Below, piece by piece: positions 60,274-64,000 of a stretch of 64,000 bases of DNA. The position numbers were made by a program, and so were the translations under genes. The stretch is from positions 248,018 to 312,017 of the forward strand of contig NZ_FREV01000002.1 of the NCBI RefSeq assembly GCF_900143545.1. Direction: 5' to 3'. The DNA is from Loktanella sp. Alg231-35 (lineage in GTDB: Bacteria; Pseudomonadota; Alphaproteobacteria; Rhodobacterales; Rhodobacteraceae). Within the stretch, counting starts at the first letter, position 1. Every line of letters starts with the position of its first letter. Below the pieces are notes generated by a model that searched no databases, was not told where the DNA came from, and saw only the letters and a list, made by a program, of their open reading frames with translations.

Positions 60274-61083
60274 CTATGCGCGTATCTCGGCCGTGCCGCG
60301 TTTGCGAAACCCAGAAGGCGTTTCGCCCGATTTCTCAAGAAAGCTACGCGTGAAATAGGCAGCTGATCGAAAGCTAAGTGATTTGGCGATATCCTGAATG
60401 GGGCGGTGGGTTTCGCGCAGCATCACGCAGGCCTCATAATGGATGCGATCATTCAACAGCGCGAGCGCCGAGCGCCCACAGGTTTTCTGACAACAGCGTG
60501 TCAGATGGGTGGGGGTGACGTTCAATTGGCTCGCATAGCCCGACACGCCACGATCAGACGAAAACTCATGTGCGATCAGGGCGGTGTAGCGCGCGACCAG
60601 CCGCGCCGCCGCGGTATTGCGCCGCTGGTCGGTTGTTGCCGGATCACGGTCGCGCAATTGACGGTCCACAAAAACGGTGAGCAGTCCCAGATAACACTGT
60701 GCTGCGCGCAAATCACCGCTGGGTTGGATTTCCCGCTCAATCGATTCCATCAGGCTGATCAGCTCTTTTTGCGGGTCGTTCTGCATCAGGCGCAGATGAA
60801 ACGGCGCATCTGGCCACTCAGTGACATCAGGCAGGGTCAGGGTCTGCCCAAAGACAGAGGGGCCGACCTCCATGCCATACATCGTGTGAGGTGGCAGATA
60901 GATCAGGTTGTTGGGGCCATAGCCGTTGGTCAGACCCGCCACAGTGATCCGGCCTTGCCCACGAGTGATATGGATCAGGCGCCCGGCGGCATGGCTGCGC
61001 ATCGCCTCTGTCCGCCAGCGCATTGCCGGTCCGGCATGGGTGATTGTGCCCAGCCTGATGCCGGGGTGTGGGTCGATTTGCAT
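60274..61083 (-). CDS. AraC-family transcription regulator
   Basis: This 269-residue protein has an N-terminal cupin-type effector domain (RLIHITRGQGRITVAGLTNG, LIYLPPHTMYGMEVG). The C-terminal tandem helix-turn-helix has YASQLNVTPTHLTRCCQKTCGRSALALLNDRI and ARL-type second helix IAKSLSFRSAAYFTRSFLEKSGETPSGFRKR (read in parts). It is upstream of and in the same direction as the peptide-binding protein, 235 bases away, so that transporter is a candidate target. ATG 61083 or TTG 61092 may be used. Confidence 0.85.
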   Translation of the reverse strand: MQIDPHPGIRLGTITHAGPAMRWRTEAMRSHAAGRLIHITRGQGRITVAGLTNGYGPNNLIYLPPHTMYGMEVGPSVFGQTLTLPDVTEWPDAPFHLRLMQNDPQKELISLMESIEREIQPSGDLRAAQCYLGLLTVFVDRQLRDRDPATTDQRRNTAAARLVARYTALIAHEFSSDRGVSGYASQLNVTPTHLTRCCQKTCGRSALALLNDRIHYEACVMLRETHRPIQDIAKSLSFRSAAYFTRSFLEKSGETPSGFRKRGTAEIRA

Positions 61084-61142
61084 GTGGGTCAACTTGCCTC
61101 AATGTTGATTTTTCACAAGTCTGCCGAGAAAGCCGTTTGGAA

Positions 61143-62045
61143 TCAATGATCTGGATCAGGGGCGAATCGCAGTGTTGCAGATAAGTCAGCGCCATCTGCT
61201 GCGATATGGTGCCAATCCTTTTGTTTTGAGCGGAACCATGTGCGTTGCCGTTTGGCATATTGACGCGAGGCGATGATGGCCGCATCGCGGGCGGCCTCCA
61301 GCGTCAGGTGCCCTTGCAGATGAGCGATCAGTTCAGGCGCGCCAATCGCCTTGGAGGATTGAAAGGCCGGGTTCCAATTGGGCAGCATCGCCTGCGCTTC
61401 GTCCAGGGCGCCAGCTTGCAGCATCAGATCGAACCGCCGGGTGATCCTGTCATTGAGCCAATCCTTGGTCGCGTCCATCGTGATGCAGATTGCCCGATCC
61501 GCAGGCAGCAGCGGCGGCGGTGTTTCATCCTGCCATGCGGCAAGGGATTTGCCGGTCGCCCGCTGCACCTCCCACGCGCGCTGCACGCGCATGCGGTTTT
61601 GGGTGTCGATACGCCCGCGCGTCATTGCATCAAGGTCACCCAGAAGATCGGGCAGGGCGATTTGGTTGGCCTTTGCGCGCAATGCATCAGGTGTGGCGGG
61701 AATTTCGGCCAACCCCTGCGTCAGCGCGTGAAAATTCAACCCTGTGCCCCCCACAATGATCGGACGTGTGTCGCCTGACAGAAACGGCGTGACATCGCGC
61801 AGCCAATGGCCCGCCGAATAGGGCGCCTCAAAGGGCACATGCCCATAAAGCGCATGTGGGGCCAGCGCCAGATCCGCATCATCAGGCCGCGCTGTCAGGA
61901 TGCGCCAGCCCGCAAAGACCTGCAACGCATCGGCATTCACGATCACACCGCCCTGAGCTTGCGCAATCGCAAGTGCGAGTGCCGATTTGCCCGAGGCCGT
62001 GGGCCCGGCAATCAAGACCGGCTGATGAGGGGTGATTGTGATCAT
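61143..62045 (-). CDS. miaA: tRNA dimethylallyltransferase
   Basis: The 300-residue enzyme has the P-loop [17 protein letters not shown] near the start, [33 protein letters not shown] with substrate-binding residues, and [12 protein letters not shown], the tRNA-binding basic motif. It adds the dimethylallyl group to A37 of tRNAs that read UNN codons. ATG 62045 is chosen; an upstream frame lacks family similarity. It is divergent from pyrH. Confidence 0.9.
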   Translation of the reverse strand: MITITPHQPVLIAGPTASGKSALALAIAQAQGGVIVNADALQVFAGWRILTARPDDADLALAPHALYGHVPFEAPYSAGHWLRDVTPFLSGDTRPIIVGGTGLNFHALTQGLAEIPATPDALRAKANQIALPDLLGDLDAMTRGRIDTQNRMRVQRAWEVQRATGKSLAAWQDETPPPLLPADRAICITMDATKDWLNDRITRRFDLMLQAGALDEAQAMLPNWNPAFQSSKAIGAPELIAHLQGHLTLEAARDAAIIASRQYAKRQRTWFRSKQKDWHHIAADGADLSATLRFAPDPDH

Positions 62046-62149
62046 GAGACCTTCATGCCGGGTCTGGCTTTTCTGGGCAAGCTGGCATTGAACCTTCGCG
62101 CATTTTCCGACATTTTGCACGACGACATATCATTGGCGAGGGCAGCACC

Positions 62150-62875
62150 ATGAGCGACACCGACAAGGCAGCATATAAACGGGTCATGCTGAAGATATCG
62201 GGAGAGGCGCTGATGGGCGATACCTCTTTCGGATTGCATCCACCGACGGTGCAGCGCATCGCCAAAGAAGTCAAAACCGTTCATGATCTGGGCGTCGAGA
62301 TTTGCATGGTAATCGGCGGCGGCAACATCTTTCGCGGGCTACAAGGTTCTGCGCAGGGGATGGAGCGCACAACCGCCGACTATATGGGCATGCTGGCCAC
62401 GGTGATGAACGCGCTGGCGATGCAATCGGCTCTGGAAGAACTGGGGATCCACACGCGGGTGATTTCGGCCATCACGATGAACGAGGTGGCCGAGCCCTAC
62501 ATCCGCCGCCGTGCTGTCCGCCACCTAGAGAAAAAGCGGGTCTGCATTTTTGCGGCAGGCACTGGCAATCCTTATTTCACCACCGACACTGCCGCGACCC
62601 TGCGGGCCAGCGAAATGAACTGCGAGGCGATATTCAAAGGCACCAAGGTGGATGGTGTCTATGACAAGGATCCTGCCAAACACGATGATGCCACGCGCTA
62701 TGAGGTGGTGAGCTATGATGAGGTGCTGCAAAAGCATCTGGGTGTGATGGACGCCAGTGCCATTGCCTTGGCGCGCGACAATGATTTGCCGATCATCGTA
62801 TTTTCGCTGGATGATAAGGGCGGGTTCCGCGGTATCCTTGCAGGCGAAGGCACACATACCATCGTGAGGGATTAA
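62150..62875 (+). CDS. pyrH: UMP kinase
   Basis: This 241-residue amino-acid-kinase-fold enzyme has [14 protein letters not shown] at the ATP site, [30 protein letters not shown] (read in parts), and [19 protein letters not shown]. It converts UMP to UDP for pyrimidine nucleotide synthesis. It heads the pyrH-frr-uppS cluster that is common in bacteria. Confidence 0.94.
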   Translation: MSDTDKAAYKRVMLKISGEALMGDTSFGLHPPTVQRIAKEVKTVHDLGVEICMVIGGGNIFRGLQGSAQGMERTTADYMGMLATVMNALAMQSALEELGIHTRVISAITMNEVAEPYIRRRAVRHLEKKRVCIFAAGTGNPYFTTDTAATLRASEMNCEAIFKGTKVDGVYDKDPAKHDDATRYEVVSYDEVLQKHLGVMDASAIALARDNDLPIIVFSLDDKGGFRGILAGEGTHTIVRD

Positions 62876-62910
62876 AAGGGGCGGCTGCGCCGCATGCCAT
62901 TTGTTTGGAT

Positions 62911-62946
62911 GAGGGGCGCTGCCCCTCAAACACCCCGAGATATTTT
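62911..62946. repeat. Hairpin followed by a degenerate intergenic repeat
   Basis: GAGGGGC pairs with GCCCCTC across a three-base loop (62911-62927), then CAAACACCCCGAGATATTTT. This ggggcgctgcccc...gatatttt arrangement looks like a dispersed intergenic element of Rhodobacteraceae genomes. It could act as a weak terminator after pyrH, though the T-run is delayed. Confidence 0.45.
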
Positions 62947-63074
62947 CAAACAAAAGAAACGGACTGCGGATAAACTGCACGAAACCTACCGGTTTGCCTG
63001 ACTATACAAGTCCAAGGCTTTGGCCTAAAACGATGAAAAGCCGGGCAAAGCCCGATGGAGAAGAGCAGAACGAT

Positions 63075-63638
63075 ATGGCAGACGATTTTGAAATTGACAC
63101 CGATGACCTGACCCGCCGCATGGAGGGAGCCATCGCCAATCTACGGGTTGAGCTGGCCTCATTGCGCACCGGTCGTGCCTCTGGCTCCATGCTGGAACCT
63201 GTGATGGTTGATGCATATGGCTCGATGACGCCGATCAACCAGGTGGGCACGGTGAACGTGCCGGAACCACGCATGGTGACCATCAACGTCTGGGACAAGG
63301 GCCTTGTTGGAAAAGTAGAAAAAGCCATTCGTGAGAGCGGCTTAGGCATCAATCCTCAACTGAATGGTACAATCATCATGCTGCCCATTCCAGAGCTGAA
63401 CGAAGAGCGCCGCCGCGAGCTGACCAAAGTGGCAGGGCAATATGCCGAAAGCGCGCGGGTCTCGATCCGCAATCTACGTCGCGACGGGATGGACCAGATT
63501 AAAAAGGCCAAATCCGATGGCATGTCCGAGGATGATCAGAAGTTCTGGGAAGGTGCCGTGCAAGAAGTGACGGACGCGCATATCAAGGTGGTCGATCAGA
63601 CCGTTGAAACGAAACAAGCCGAAATTATGCAGGTCTAA
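63075..63638 (+). CDS. frr: Ribosome recycling factor
   Basis: The 187-residue protein has the RRF signature: [38 protein letters not shown] (read in parts), [30 protein letters not shown], and [20 protein letters not shown] [17 protein letters not shown]. It splits post-termination ribosomes with EF-G. ATG 63075 matches family length; an upstream in-frame start would add 27 unrelated residues. Confidence 0.95.
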   Translation: MADDFEIDTDDLTRRMEGAIANLRVELASLRTGRASGSMLEPVMVDAYGSMTPINQVGTVNVPEPRMVTINVWDKGLVGKVEKAIRESGLGINPQLNGTIIMLPIPELNEERRRELTKVAGQYAESARVSIRNLRRDGMDQIKKAKSDGMSEDDQKFWEGAVQEVTDAHIKVVDQTVETKQAEIMQV

Positions 63639-63671
63639 CTCACCAGATTTAAGCAACGAGAGGGGCTTTTG

Positions 63672-64000
63672 ATGCCCAAAGATGCAGATGCCAAGGCCGG
63701 CCCGGCCCATGTTGCCATCATTATGGATGGCAATGGCCGTTGGGCGCAGAAACGTGGCCGCCCACGCCTGTTCGGGCATCATGCCGGTGCGCGCAGGGTC
63801 CGCGAGATTGTAGAGGCATGTCCGCAGCTTGGTGTTAAGTATCTGACAATATTTGCGTTTTCGACCGAGAATTGGAAACGTACCCAATCCGAAGTTGCCG
63901 GATTGATGAGCCTGTTTCGCAAGTACCTGAAGCGAGAGGCTGACGATCTTTATCAAAATGGTGTCTGCGTGCGTTTCATCGGCGACCGCATTCGGCTGGA
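63672..64000 (+). CDS. uppS: Undecaprenyl diphosphate synthase, N-terminal part (window edge)
   Basis: The frame starts with ATG after AGAGGGG and runs off the window after about 109 codons. The cis-prenyltransferase signature is clear: HVAIIMDGNGRWAQKRGRPR with the catalytic Asp and Asn, GHHAGARRVREIV, LTIFAFSTENWKR and FIGDR. It makes the C55 lipid carrier of peptidoglycan and O-antigen synthesis. It follows frr in the usual order. Confidence 0.93.
   Translation, partial: MPKDADAKAGPAHVAIIMDGNGRWAQKRGRPRLFGHHAGARRVREIVEACPQLGVKYLTIFAFSTENWKRTQSEVAGLMSLFRKYLKREADDLYQNGVCVRFIGDRIRL

Noticed and set aside
59856..60353. A 165-codon plus-strand frame spanning the start of the peptide-binding protein gene and the gap beyond it
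   Set aside because: Antisense to a clear signal peptide, mixed composition, no recognisable domain.
1..64000. Search for CRISPR arrays, tRNA, rRNA and toxin-antitoxin or restriction genes
   Set aside because: No regularly spaced repeats, no cloverleaf or rRNA-like sequence and no such protein motifs were recognised; a covariance-model scan would be needed for certainty about tRNAs and riboswitches.

Overview
The window looks like a chromosomal segment of a marine Rhodobacteraceae (Roseobacter clade) alphaproteobacterium. Supporting signs are the moderate-to-high GC content, the gene set (two RbsABC-type importers, a TRAP transporter, IalB, DUF882 and LpxD neighbours) and the pyrH-frr-uppS order. 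No tRNA, rRNA or CRISPR array was recognised. Names rest on reading protein motifs only; no database search was possible.

Layout. (1) 1-825: a decayed tyrosine-recombinase integrase and empty sequence. (2) 826-22634: a large sugar-acid catabolic region. A minus-strand operon holds an RbsABC-type importer, a DUF4380 protein and uronate dehydrogenase. A divergent plus-strand operon runs from an SMP-30 lactonase through a second importer, an SDR, a VOC protein, a D-2-hydroxyacid dehydrogenase, an RraA-like aldolase, a DgoK-type kinase, a DgoA-type aldolase, a second SDR and a cupin to methylglyoxal synthase. A converging minus-strand operon encodes a TRAP transporter plus an FMN alpha-hydroxy-acid oxidase. 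Two GntR/FCD repressor-like genes are present, and near-identical 16-bp palindromes lie in front of all three operons, so the region is probably one regulon. (3) 22635-24871: a scar made of a truncated response-regulator receiver, a DUF3604 fragment and an IS3-family element with a -1 frameshift heptamer. (4) 24924-28982: a Zur-headed zinc uptake operon with a His-rich DUF2796 protein, ABC ATPase, FtsX-type permease and two DUF3299 proteins, with a clear palindrome before zur.

(5) 30057-34606: a hydantoin-type gene set (D-hydantoinase, hydantoin/Asp-Glu racemase, DapA-like lyase, VOC protein) with a divergent LysR regulator. (6) 34660-42534: envelope genes. These are a DUF882 peptidase, an L,D-transpeptidase, LpxD, a dedicated ACP and ketoacyl synthase, an acyltransferase-3 protein, a fatty-acid-hydroxylase-type protein and IalB. 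(7) 42926-53624: housekeeping and poorly known genes. These include a HerA-like ATPase, a four-gene operon with a 50-residue membrane protein, an unknown exported protein, XerD and a CorC-type transporter, then aroK-aroB, ssb and a lytic transglycosylase. (8) 53667-61083: a peptide-type ABC importer with a fused double ATPase, and an AraC regulator. (9) 61143-64000: miaA, then pyrH, frr and the start of uppS.

As a whole, regions 1-3 look accessory (integrase remnant, IS, broken genes around a catabolic regulon). From about 24.9 kb onward most genes are intact and include core functions.
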